Source of the DNA: Leuctra nigra
Taxonomy: Eukaryota; Arthropoda; Insecta; Plecoptera; Leuctridae
Direction: 5' to 3'
Length of the DNA: 64,000 nt
Assembly: GCA_934045905.1 (NCBI GenBank)
Contig: OW203769.1
Coordinates: 1,444,546-1,508,545 of the forward strand
Position 1 is the stretch's first letter. The number at the start of each line of letters is the position of its first letter. The notes under the pieces were generated by a model, which was not told the DNA's origin, searched no databases, and saw only the letters and a program-made list of their open reading frames with translations. A program made the translations under genes and the position numbers. Positions 21,849 through 32,131 of the stretch are shown here, one piece after another.

Positions 21849-21867
21849 GTGTTCGGACGAGCCCCCA
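21849..21867 (-). promoter_or_regulatory. Gypsy primer-binding site, tRNA-Pro type
   Basis: Two bases inside the 5' LTR, the minus strand reads TGGGGGCTCGTCCG and then diverges. The first 14 bases are complementary to the 3' end of tRNA-Pro with CCA (knowledge of tRNA-Pro primer sites). This supports the LTR boundary and the element orientation. Confidence 0.8.
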
Positions 21868-21869
21868 CT

Positions 21870-22037
21870 TGTTGTGTCCAGGAGATAGAAATACAACAAG
21901 ATTAGTTTAAAAGACTTTATTTTCTTCTCACAAGAACCAAACTTACATTTTCATACACAATAATCCTCTCTCTCTTCTCTTCTCTGCGCCTCCTTGATCT
22001 CCTCCACCAGAGCCTATCTATTAGGCAAGGCCTAATA
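21870..22037 (-). repeat. Gypsy 5' LTR (168 bp)
   Basis: This is identical by eye to 12454-12621. It is followed on the plus strand by the GTGT duplication and by repeat C sequence (AATGAATTGACTCGGG). Confidence 0.9.
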
Positions 22038-22066
22038 GTGTAATGAATTGACTCGGGTAATAATGA

Positions 22067-23156
22067 CCCAGAAAAAAAACACTCCTTGTAAAAAAGGCAG
22101 CCAAGTCTCTTAACTTTAAAAAAATCAGCACTGAAAAGGAATGATATCAAAAAAGGAACCAAGTCAACGAATTTTCCAAATTTTATTCGTACCATTGAAA
22201 TAAAAATATAGACCCCCGAGTAATACTTAAAAAAAGGACTTGGCGCATCGTTTTTTTAAAGACACTTTTCTATCCTAAAAGTATAGGAAGAACTCTACAA
22301 GTATATTTTCCTGAGTATATCACATTCATTATCGACGAATCATACTACGTTTCACTATAACTAGTACTCTTACCTACTGGCAGTTTTGGTATTTTGTCAA
22401 TATTCAGAAGAAATATTTCTTGGGGATGTCGTTGTTTGTTTGACACGGAAGCCGCCTAGTATATTCGTTATTGCCACTATTTCTAGGGTCATATTATTAG
22501 AAGACTTCTCAACATCGTGACTGAGGGAAATAACGAAAGTGCTCATTACAAGAAGGCCGTCAAATGGGATTTGTATAAGTGACAAGTGCACTGAGCCATG
22601 TTGCTCAAATAATTACTAGCTAGATTTGTATCTAAAGTAATACGTTATGTAATTTATGAAATTTATTGGTATAAAATGTTAATTAATAGCAATTAATGAC
22701 ACGACGAGAAGGTTCAAAGTATAATGCTGTATTAGGTATGTTGATGTATGTACCACGAAACTATAGGTATAACAATCACAAGCACAACTGTTCTGTATTT
22801 ATTGCTTGTAAGACAAATGCAATATATGTTTCTTTGAGTACATATATTTAAATTTAAAATATTTTACAGAATGTTTAATATTTAATTTGACAGCTTTGTC
22901 CCAATTTTCCTAGGCATTTCTGAACTACGTGAGTGGCATAAGCATATGAATATAAAAATGTCTTTAAAAAAACGATGCGCCAAGTCCTTTTTTTAAGTAT
23001 TACTCGGGGGTCTATATTTTTATTTCAATGGTACGAATAAAATTTGGAAAATTCGTTGACTTGGCTCCTTTTTTGATATCATTCCTTTTCAGTGCTGATT
23101 TTTTTAAAGTTAAGAGACTTGGCTGCCTTTTTTACAAGGAGTGTTTTTTTTCTGGG
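22067..23156. mobile_element. Foldback element 4, 1.09 kb with about 190-bp arms
   Basis: The left arm (22067-22260) starts CCCAGAAAAAAAACACTCC and contains 'ggcagccaagtctctta', 'atcagcactgaaaagga' and 'ggacttggcgcatcgttttt'. The right arm (22964-23156) is its near-perfect inverse, ending GTTTTTTTTCTGGG. The central 700 bp is AT-rich and has no convincing ORF. It begins inside repeat C, whose sequence does not resume on the right, so the insertion was accompanied or followed by loss of the far flank. Confidence 0.8.
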
Positions 23157-24397
23157 ATATCACTTCTTTTTTTAGTAGTGTTTGCATGAAATATTCTTAA
23201 ATGTTTTTTAATACTTTTTCGTTTTATGAAGGTATCCTAAATCCTAATTGTACGTACTGTTATTATTTAGATACGTATTCTGTGTCTCCTATGTCAGAAT
23301 TACTCCTTGACAGTGTTATTTAGATTAAATCTTGTTATGTGAAGATAGAACGTGCTTGACGCGAGACGGCTCATATCACTATACATATCAGTATAGTATT
23401 TGACTATAAAATCCGGTACTAGACAAAGAAATTAGAAAATAACTAAATATATTATGATGAGCATTCCCGTCAAGTTTCATGTATAATCCAGATAGATAAG
23501 CGATTTTGTCTATACGATGTCAGCTGTAACGTGCATTTTACACATTTGAAAACGTAATTGATTTTTTTTTGTGGCGTCCAAAAACGACTAATATCACTTG
23601 ATATCATAATATGTTATACCTGCAGAGCTCCCTCGTACAGATATAGGAAGATCATTAAGAGTAAATGAGTTGTTCGGTCGCAAGCAAACTACTTATCGAT
23701 GGACCATTGAGTTATATGATAATATGTCCAACTCGGTATCGGAAACTAATTTAAATATATATATCGATCTTATAGTGCACAACTTTATTTGTATACATAC
23801 ATGTACAACATATTATCTTAATACTTTTATAAAGTATATTCACACTCGAAAAATTGTTTTCACTTGGTTATGCGGGGGAGGGGGGAACATCGACTCACTA
23901 GAGCGGACCAATCCTCATCGGATGAGAGGGCAGTGCAATGTCGGACGGTATCGGAAAAATGTTTGCTTTCTTCTTTTCTCTCCACATAATGGACGGATTC
24001 AAATGAAATCTCATCACATAAATTCTATCGAAATTATTATGTTTGTTGAAACTGTGCATTATAGTAAAGGATTTTTATTTTAAAAGTCAAACATTTACAG
24101 TATTTCATCATTCTAAATTATAGCGAGTGAACAATTACAAAGCACAACAACAACAACAACAACTTCTTCGCGCGTCATTCATCTTGGCACACAATACATA
24201 GATTCGTATTCCGAATCGGAATCGAGACATTCCCGCACAAACCATGTCTTTGGTGTGTTAACACCGCCGCCCCCTTTCAACGACACGATACTATATTTTC
24301 TTTCGACTCGAGCAAGAGCAGCGGCACGGCGAAGGCAGCACTCATCGGCATCATCGGCACGTGCACGGGTCATAGTAAAACTAAATGGAATGGAAAA
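23157..24397. other. Non-coding; block shared with 26.9-27.4 kb
   Basis: 23157-23375 ('atatcac.tcttttttta', 'ccttgacagtgttatttaga', 'cttgacgcgagacggc') matches 27120-27395, so homology between the two foldback copies extends beyond the arm. The rest lacks genes. A short CAA microsatellite lies at 24146-24162. The ORF at 24179-24373 (minus) is weak and has no recognised domain. Confidence 0.5.
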
Positions 24398-25082
24398 CTA
24401 CAAATACAAAACACAAAAGGTACCCTTGTACGAGCTGGCGTACTTTCCAATATTGTATGAAAAAACGAAATCTTTCTCTAATAATTTCACCATACACACT
24501 TCTACTATCCATTGCTCCATGAAAAGTTTGGTGGCAAGCAATTCGGGGCTCACACCTCCTCTCGTAAATTCACCTAGAGCACTCGTGTTCCTCACCAAAT
24601 CCCTTTCAACTTGGTCCAAACGTTTCCATTCTTCTTTGTAACTATCCACGAAAGCACCATACATTGTCAATCTTCTGAAATAGGTATACACACAATAATT
24701 ATTACATACATTATCATAAAAGTGGGTTGCTAGAGCCATTTAAAATGTGAGTGCCATAATAATTGAATGTATAAAATTAATTGTCCAGAAAGTTCAAATT
24801 GAAATACTTGTAACGTTTGCACGCGTTGTTTATTATTGAAATGAAATAATACACTAATGTAGGTACGAATAAACTGTATATTATGTGCGTATACGTACCA
24901 ATACAGTAATGGAAAGATGCAGGAAATTTTTTCACATGTTTCATCAACAATTGCACATACCTCCTGAATACTTTTGTTGAATCAATGAGGCTGTGATAAT
25001 ATAACAAACAAATTTGTTTTTTCATTATTTTCTTCTTGGTGGGTTTCATATAGTGGTGGTACAAAGTTGGAAGACATCTGAA
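24398..25082 (-). CDS. Candidate two-exon coding fragment, unknown protein
   Basis: Two minus-strand segments behave like exons. Exon 25082-24961 follows 'ttttgctttcag' and ends AGGAG before GTATGT (122 bp, leaving phase 2). The next begins at 24674 after 'acctatttcag' in the matching phase, and runs open to a TAG at 24398 or to a possible donor at 24424. The joined reading includes LPTLYHHYMKPTKKK and, downstream, GAFVDSYKEEWKRLDQV and SPELLATKLFMEQW. The amino-acid mix looks coding rather than repetitive. I do not recognise a family and see no initiating exon, so this may be a gene fragment. Confidence 0.35.
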
Positions 25083-25574
25083 CTGAAAGCAAAACAGTAC
25101 GTTATGTACGTGAAGATTTTCTTCAACATTTTGTCCGTGATTTAGGTATATTGCTTTATACATTAATTAATTGGATGTCTCGGTGGGCCACAAAATTCCA
25201 ATTAAACTTATCGGAACGATGTACTAAAATAATCAGTTGTATAATTAATGCGGTTTATACCAACTTGTTCGTATGAACATTGTCAATAAATTCAAATATC
25301 ATTACAATGAGATACTTAAACAGTATAAATGGCGTGCACAACACCAAGTTGTCAAGCGAGCGGATCGAGTGTATCCACTTGAAACTCTATGTTTTTTTGT
25401 AGTTTTTTTTCATGTATTTGTGCTATTCGCATTAAATTTTAAACGAAGTATTCAGCCAAGTCAAAACTCCATTCGCAAATATGAAAATAATTACGTAAGT
25501 GAACATTCGTTCTTTCATTCATTCCTTCATGTTTTGTTCATGCCGTTAGAGAGAGAGAGATAGGAAACTCCGAC
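25083..25574. other. Non-coding; no gene seen
   Basis: AT-rich sequence with a short GA microsatellite (25550-25561). The plus-strand ORF at 25273-25563 has no recognisable domain. Confidence 0.4.
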
Positions 25575-26414
25575 GTCATTTCCGGTTTCAGTATGGGAAA
25601 CTGCAAATATAAATGATGATAATACATAAAGTTGACCGTCTAAATTGTTTAGCGTTGGTTTCGTTTAAATCTATTAAGACGTTATTAAGATATGATGTCA
25701 TTTCTGGTTTCAAAATGGCGGCTTCCGGTTGGTTTTATATCAAGTCAAATAAAATCACAAAAGAACATACGTTACATAAATATCAAAATAATTGGATCAA
25801 ATTTGTTGCCGAAATGCCAATCGATGAATTAAATTTCATGACGTCATTTCCGGTTTCGTTTACATAAATTTTAGTCTGTTGCTATTGATTATCCATATAG
25901 ATGACCGTCCGAATAGTTTGGCGCTATTTTTGTTCCAATCGGTCCAGCCGTTGTTGAGATATAACGTCACTTCCGGTTTCAAAATGGCGGCACAAAAAAT
26001 TCATGGGGTGAAGGTTAAATCAGACGCCAAAAGTGCACACGTGGTAAAAATGTGAGATCAATCGGTTCAGCCGTTTATGCTGTGGCCTTGTTACCGGATT
26101 TGAATTCCAGGAGACTACTACTACTACTACTACTATGATTATTATAAAAACCGTCCTAAAACACGGTTTTCACGGCCCTCTAGCTCGCAAAGGGCGTAAC
26201 CTATTGTTCCCAAATTTGGTTTATGTAGTAGGGTGGGCCATAGCTCGAAATTAAGATATATCGCAACAATGTGAGATTTCCCAATTTTAAGATCCAGTAG
26301 GCCGAAAATGCCACTTTGATGCTTACAGTAAAAGTGGGTTTGCTCCAGCCTTTATATGAGAGTGTGCGCGCCGTACGACTTGGCTGGCGTGGAGCGACCG
26401 CTCCACTAGATAAA
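25575..26414 (+). repeat. Dispersed repeat with ACT microsatellite, copy 2
   Basis: Repeated phrases 'acgtcatttccggtttc', 'tcaaaatggcggc', 'tgaccgtccgaat' and 'tttggcgct' are followed by an ACT run (26112-26133), then 'cacggccctctagc' and the terminal GGAGCGACCGCTCC then ACTAGAT. The copy at 43480-44636 matches along its whole length, and 3655-5720 contains inverted pieces. There is no coding capacity. Confidence 0.75.
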
Positions 26415-26926
26415 CTTGAAACTTGAAACTTCAAAAGTGAATTAACGGGTTCCAATAGATAGTTAGTACTATTTGAGCAAGTTGGCTCAGTCTACAACCC
26501 TCTTAACGTGCACTCTGGATGCCCGTGTTAGATGCCTTTAACGACCTTCTTGTATGGGCACGGAATATTCTATGTGTATGTTTCGTGATTTCACTCAGTC
26601 AAGATGCAACTTCTGAGAATATATTTTACTAATATGACCATATGGGAACATTAACATGTGAATATACGAGCCCTCTTCCATGTTATTGAATCAATCCGCA
26701 ATTGAAATTACTTATCTTTACTACCTACACCAAGAAATATTTCTTCTATCGCATTATCGCATTGGCAAAATTTTACAAAACAGCCATTAGTAAGAGTATA
26801 GCGTTAATATTGAGTATAGGTATCATATAAAGTAGCATGATTTATCGATAGACTCATAGTAGACAGATGAAAATATTCTTCTCGCATACCTAGTTGTTTC
26901 TACTTTTATGATAGGAAAATATCTTA
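26415..26926. other. No feature recognised
   Basis: AT-rich sequence without a credible ORF or repeat partner, apart from the last 35 bp, which resemble the inner flank of the 22067 foldback arm (inverted). Confidence 0.4.
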
Positions 26927-27122
26927 AAAAAAACGATGCGCCAAGTCCTTTTTTTAAGTATTTCTCTGGTGGCTTACATTTGTTATTTCAAGGTACGATT
27001 AAATATTTGGAAATGTCATTGACTTGGCTCCTTTTTTGATATCACTCCTTTTCAGTGCAGATTTTTTTTAAAGTAAAGAGACTTTGCTGCCGTTTTTACA
27101 CGGAGTGTTTTTTTCTGGGATA
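26927..27122. mobile_element. Foldback right arm, solitary
   Basis: 'aaaacgatgcgccaagtcct', 'gacttggctccttttttgat' and 'cactccttttcagtgc' down to GGAGTGTTTTTTTCTGGG match the right arm at 22964-23156 and continue into shared sequence up to about 27395. No matching left arm is found upstream, so it is half an element. Confidence 0.7.
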
Positions 27123-27900
27123 TCACGTATTTTTTTAGTATTTTTTTGTATGTATTTAGACTTTGTATGTGATTATGTGCATGGCATTTGATTTGTTATA
27201 TTTTAGTTACATTTTCATGAAAGATGTTCTATCAATGTCTTGACCAAATTTTCTTTACATGTAGTTATCCCAACGTAACTAGTGTTTATACGTGTTCTAT
27301 GTATTCGCTGTAGGACTCACTCCTTGGCAGTGTTATTTAGATAACATATTGTTAATAATGGTTTGTGAAGATCGCATGCTCTTGACGCGAGACGGCCGTG
27401 AAGTATCACAGTGATATTGTGAAAGGTTTATGTGAAATCATTGACACTGTGAACAATTGAAATGTCAGTCGGAGCTTCAACGTGTCAGAGGTGTGTGTTT
27501 TGTGTTGGAAGAATACAACATCTCCATTGAAGAATGCACGAAGAAGATTAAACCCAATTTGGGATTTTGGAAGATAAGGACAAGACAAATATTTTATTGG
27601 TTTCTTAAATGAGTATGGTGTCACCACATGGTAGGGTGACATTGGCGGACATTTGTGATTAATGTCACATAGTATGCAAACGATGACCAAAGAAGCTATA
27701 ATGCAATTCCTTTTATTCATGGAATATGTGTACGCTATTTAGAATTATGAAAGAAAACGGTGGATTGTGGACTTTAAAGGGGCACAATTATTCAATATAA
27801 TACCAAACTGACCTTATTGAATGTTCAAAATAGCGACCAGCTTGTTGAATACAGCGATATTTATTGAAGTGTTAATTAAATACAATGATGTTGTTAACAT

Positions 27901-27912
27901 TTTATTTATTGT
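27901..27912 (-). terminator. Polyadenylation signal for the 127-residue gene
   Basis: The minus strand reads AATAAATAAA about 35 bp after the TAA stop of the four-exon gene. This is the expected place for a cleavage/polyadenylation signal. Confidence 0.5.
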
Positions 27913-27943
27913 CTTATTACATTTCATGGGAGACCGTATTAAG

Positions 27944-28728
27944 TTAGGCTTCAGTTCCGTCCATATGATCTGATGGATTATTTGATGATTGTGCTGGGGC
28001 AGCGAGCTTTCCATCGGCAGCGAGTTTTGCTTCAGCAGCGAGTTTTGCATCAGCAGCGAGCTTTGAAGCGGCAGCAAGCTTTGCTGCGTTGTTTAACCTC
28101 CCTGAAAATGAATGAGAACATGTATTATTAGGTTATCATTATAAATCCATTACCTATACTTGTTAAATCTTACATTAGTTCTGTAGTGCAATATAACATT
28201 GTGTCGTACAATATACTACAATTTCAATATGGAAAAGAGTATGTTATATATTAGTATTTAATATTTGAAACACATATTTTTGTTGTTTGAATGAAGTTTG
28301 GAACTAAACACTCACATTTCTTTGTGCTTTTTGCTGCCACATTTTCGATCTCTTTTGTGGCTCTCACTATATTGTTGTCATGTTTGGCTGTAATGAAATC
28401 ATAAAATTATTCTAATGCAACATTCAATTTACTGTTTATAATTGTGAATTTAATTTAAATAGAATATAAAAGAAGTAACTATGTTGTTCCGTATTACCAA
28501 TCATCAGGAATGCGTTTGTTGAAGAAATGTTTGGAAATCTGGACATTAATGTTCTATGTAACGCTCCTTGAGTTGAGTCTGCAAACGTTGGATTGTCACG
28601 TTCAATAATCTGTAAAATATTAATGTAAGATATGATGAAACTGCAAATCATTTTATTAATATTGAAAATTAAACAAGAATACTTACACGGTCTAGCCAGG
28701 ACGATCTTTTAATACTATTTCCCGACAT
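27944..28728 (-). CDS. Four-exon gene, 127-residue unknown protein with KLAA repeats
   Basis: Exons on the minus strand: 28728-28687 (ATG, 42 bp, donor GTAAGT), 28609-28498 (112 bp, after 'attttacag', donor GTAATA), 28387-28316 (72 bp, after 'cattacag', donor GTGAGT) and 28101-27944 (158 bp, after 'attttcag', ending TAA). Phases are 0, 1 and 1 and agree at all three junctions, which is unlikely by chance. The protein starts MSGNSIKRSSWLDR, continues with IIERDNPTFADSTQGALHRT, has a lysine-rich helix and then five KLAA(A/D/E)-type units. It has no signal peptide or membrane segment and looks largely helical and basic. I do not recognise a family. It could be a host gene or an accessory gene of an unknown element. 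Confidence 0.65.
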
Positions 28729-29927
28729 TTCTTCTTACTATTAGGTTTACACAAATCTTTTATTATTACCAAATCAATGAAGAGATATATTTAATTTTTT
28801 AAAGAGTTGTTTATATCGTTGTCGTTGTCATGGTTACATTATTAGAATATTTTAGTTTAGGTGGCAGTGAAAGTGCAAAATTACAATTCAAATCATTTGT
28901 TTCAGCAAGCATTCAAGATGGCAGTGAGATAATCACGGCAATATGACGTTTATCAATCAAGAAACTTATATTCAACTTTGACTTATTAAGATAATTTTAT
29001 CTAGACAATGCTTTTTATAAATATTTTTTATCTTTTATCAAAGATTTTAATTATTTTGACAATGAATATCGGAAGAAGCATTGATTTTTTTCCTTTTTGA
29101 AGAAATTTGGCGGATTTAGTAAACAATATAGTAATATTCAGTTGTTCAAGTGAAATCGAGACGGGTTCTATTAAGATTTAATATGAAGAATTGTATTTCA
29201 GTTTAATAGCATGTAAGCAACAATAACTTTTTAGTAAAATTAGGCGGGTACGATTATTTGTAGACACGCAGAATGTTATTAATTTGCGAAGATTTTCTTT
29301 CTTGAATGTTATGTAATGTAATAATGTTCGAATGCAGGTCTTCTTGAGCAAACTTGTTACTGAATACTTGTCCCTCATGTGAGCTGCTTGAGTTGGACGT
29401 CCATACCATAGAGTATAGGTTACTTCTTAACAGTAGTGAAGATGAAGTCCATTCATGCGTCTATGCGGAACAAGATGCATGTAGTTAGTTTATGCAATTC
29501 ATTGCCCATTTTTAAATTTATTGAATTTTAGATAACGATACTTGTATGTTAATTGTTGAAAATGACGAAACTTTAGCTCGAACTTGTCGTTTACTGAGTA
29601 AGATATTTTTAAACATAATATGATAATGGTATGGTATTGCGGTATTACCATTAATGCTAAGATTAAATTATTATGATAAAACTTGCCTCATTGATGAACG
29701 ATGTGATGCTTCAGTGAACGTGTTGCTCGATTGCATTTGATTTACAATTGTCGTGGATGAAATTGGCTGCGTGGCCAATATTTGTGCACCATCCCGGCAT
29801 TTGCCTTGACGAATAAGGAAAACCACGGAAAACCTTATCAGGATGGATGGTCGGCATGGTATATCGATTCGAATGTCAGTTCAGAGATGTCTGCAGTAAG
29901 TCATTGAAGAAATGATGATTTTGAAGG
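28729..29927. other. Non-coding; upstream of the four-exon gene
   Basis: No gene or repeat was recognised. This would include the promoter region of the minus-strand gene, but no clear TATA or initiator could be assigned. Confidence 0.4.
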
Positions 29928-30440
29928 ATCAATGTTGCGAGGAAGCTGATCTTCAACAATGTCTCAACTGGTAGATCGAAGTTTGATGAAGTCTTACAAC
30001 AAACGCCAAGCATATATTTGATGTTATGGATGGATAAATGTTTGTGAGGAATCTGATATTCGATTATGTTTCATCTGGTTGATCGAAGTTTGATGAAGTC
30101 TTGCAAATACAGGCGAGCTTATATTTGATGTTATGAAGTCTTGCGGAGCTTGTTATGGAGGGATCAATGTTTGCGAGCAAGCTGATCTTCAACGATGTCT
30201 CAACTGGTGGAGAGAAGTTTGATGAAGTCTTGCAAGTACAGCCGAGCTTATATTTGATGTTGAAGTCTTGCGGAGCTTGTTATGGAGGGATCAGTGTTTG
30301 CGAGGAAACTGATCTTCAACGATGTCACAACTGGTGGATCGAAGTTTGATGAAGTCTTGCGAAGCTTGTTATGGAGGGATCAATGTTTGCGAGGAAACTG
30401 ATCTTCAATTCAACGATGTCTCGACTTGTGGATCGAAGGT
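29928..30440 (+). repeat. Tandem array, five degenerate units of about 90-130 bp
   Basis: Each unit has 'ggatca(a/g)tgtttgcgag', 'aactgatcttcaacgatgtc', 'gatcgaagtttgatgaagtc' and usually 'ttgcggagcttgttatggag'. Unit length varies because a middle piece ('gagcttatatttgatgtt') is missing in some. ORFs through it are repeat products. Confidence 0.8.
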
Positions 30441-31264
30441 CGACTTGTAGAGCCCTAGATGTTACTGTTGCATCAATATTCTCCCTATAGAATTGTGCTT
30501 GGAGACTTGGAGATTCTGAAAACAAATCGTTTGTTAAGTGATTGTGATTTTACAATGAATATTTTTGTTTGAAAATATTGTTCTGTTTAAAGTACCTACT
30601 TACTCTCACATTTGGAGGCAAATTGCACATATATCCTCGAAGACATCGAAATAGATTTGGTTTGTATCAAGGATAGGTAGTTTCTTCACCATGAAAAGCT
30701 CTCTTCGAATCTCTCAATTGCGTTCTTCATTGGAAGTTTGAAGTCAGATCGTACATACTCGAAGACACCGACATTTATTTGGCTTGAATCAAGGTAACTT
30801 TTTCTTCATATCTCTCATCTCTCTTCCTTTCGTCCTTCATTAGTGTTTTCATGTAATCTTATTGTTGTCTCAACTCCAACCAGTTTCTTAATTAACCCAG
30901 TGCTACCTTTAAATATTTTGAGAGAAATGTACAATGTACAAATATGAACATACAATGATTCCTAATTGAACGTAGATTTTGACAGTTGTTCATCTTTTTT
31001 TGTACTTTTTTTAACAGTTTTAATTTTGTTATGTGATGGTCTACTAGTTAAATGTATGCTTTAATATTAATTTATATGTTTTTTATATTTTTTAACAGTT
31101 TGTTTATTTTCTTTTTGGTTTATTTAATAGAATATGCGTATTAACAGTGAGCTATTTTTCTATTACGAACAACTATACATTCACAAACAATAATCTAATT
31201 TCATGTTGTCATTCACAAAAATGATAATTTGATATTTACTTTATATCCATTTTTTGTTCATTAT
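30441..31264. other. Non-coding; one diverged duplication
   Basis: 'cctcgaagacatcgaaatag' near 30635 and 'actcgaagacaccgacattt' near 30758, each followed by 'tttggyttg.atcaagg', form a diverged tandem pair. Otherwise AT-rich with no gene. Confidence 0.4.
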
Positions 31265-32090
31265 TTGCCCAATGTATGATCTGTGAAATTAAGTAAGATG
31301 GACCTCCCACGTACCACCCTTCCATCATACCATGCCATTTGTCAGTAGATGCAAACTTGGTGACAATTTGGATTATATATTCACAGAACATGTAGTGTTA
31401 TGTACGAACATGATTAGATTAGGTAATAAATTAATGCACGTACCTTTTGCAACTTTATTTCTTACCTTTACCTCGGCATTGATTAGACCAGTTTGAGGTA
31501 GAATATGCCATGGCATTAAAGCATTTTGTTGCATTTGTGGTATCAATTATTGATATTCCTCAAGTGTAATAGCAACATGTATAGATACTTTTTTGTTTGG
31601 ATCATTATTTGCCCATTGTCTGTTCTGTGAAATAGAGTAAGATGGACCTCCCACGTTCCACCCTCCCATCTTACCGAACCATTTGTCTGTAGCTGCAAAC
31701 TTGGTGACAAATTGGATTATATATTCACAGAACATTTAGTGTTAGGTATGTACGAACAGAATTAGATAAGTAATCAACTCATAATGCACGTACCTTTTAC
31801 AACCTTATGTCTTACCTTTACCTCGGCATCGATTAAACCAGTTTGAGGTAGAAGGTTCCATTTAATTGGAGCGCTTGGTTGATTTTTGAAATATTCACTG
31901 ATATTCCTAGTATACAATAGCAACAATAACAGGTACATTTTGTTGGAATATTTATCAGTCGAGACTCTGTTCTGTGAAAGAAAGTAGGTGGATCCTCCCA
32001 CATACCACCCCATCCACCTTACTTTATTATTTGTCTTTGCTGCAACTTTGTGACAAATTTGATTATTTTCACAGAACGTGTTCTCTTATC
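31265..32090 (-). repeat. Three tandem exon-like units of about 330 bp
   Basis: Read on the minus strand, each unit starts near 'ttctgtgaatatataatcca' and contains 'acaaatgg', 'gtgggaggtccatctta', 'tttcacaga', then (in the first two) 'ctacctcaaactggt' and 'aatgccgaggtaaaggtaag'. The conceptual products share a K-W-G-W-VGG-Y-SQ pattern (for example GGWNVGGPSYSISQNR) and AEVK before a GTAAG that could be a splice donor. Stops interrupt each unit. This looks like a duplicated coding exon or gene fragment, now decayed, immediately downstream of the Helitron ORF. Family uncertain. Confidence 0.55.
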
Positions 32091-32131
32091 ACTGGAGCTC
32101 ACATTTCACGGATTACATGATATGTGTTGAT

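Larger units (their letters stand above)
12454..22037 (-). mobile_element. Ty3/gypsy LTR retrotransposon, carrying a LINE insertion
   Basis: The element runs on the minus strand from a 5' LTR (21870-22037) through primer-binding site, gag, protease, RT, RNase H and integrase to a polypurine tract and 3' LTR (12454-12621). The total of 9.58 kb includes a 4.6-kb LINE; without it the element is about 5.0 kb, typical for the group. The two 168-bp LTRs look identical by eye, implying a young insertion. The GTGT duplication at 12450-12453 and 22038-22041 marks the site, and a related empty sequence is at 60863-60880. There is no env ORF. Gag carries a frameshift and an in-frame stop, and the LINE destroys the RT, so this copy cannot move by itself. 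Confidence 0.92.

Noticed and set aside
24179..24373. 64-codon minus ORF as a Harbinger transposase N-terminus
   Set aside because: The arginine-rich start is superficially similar, but no DDE domain or second gene follows.
31265..32090. Confident calpain-domain annotation of the triplicated unit
   Set aside because: Resemblance rests on a W-GG-Y-Q pattern only; each unit is interrupted and I could not verify it by a profile search.
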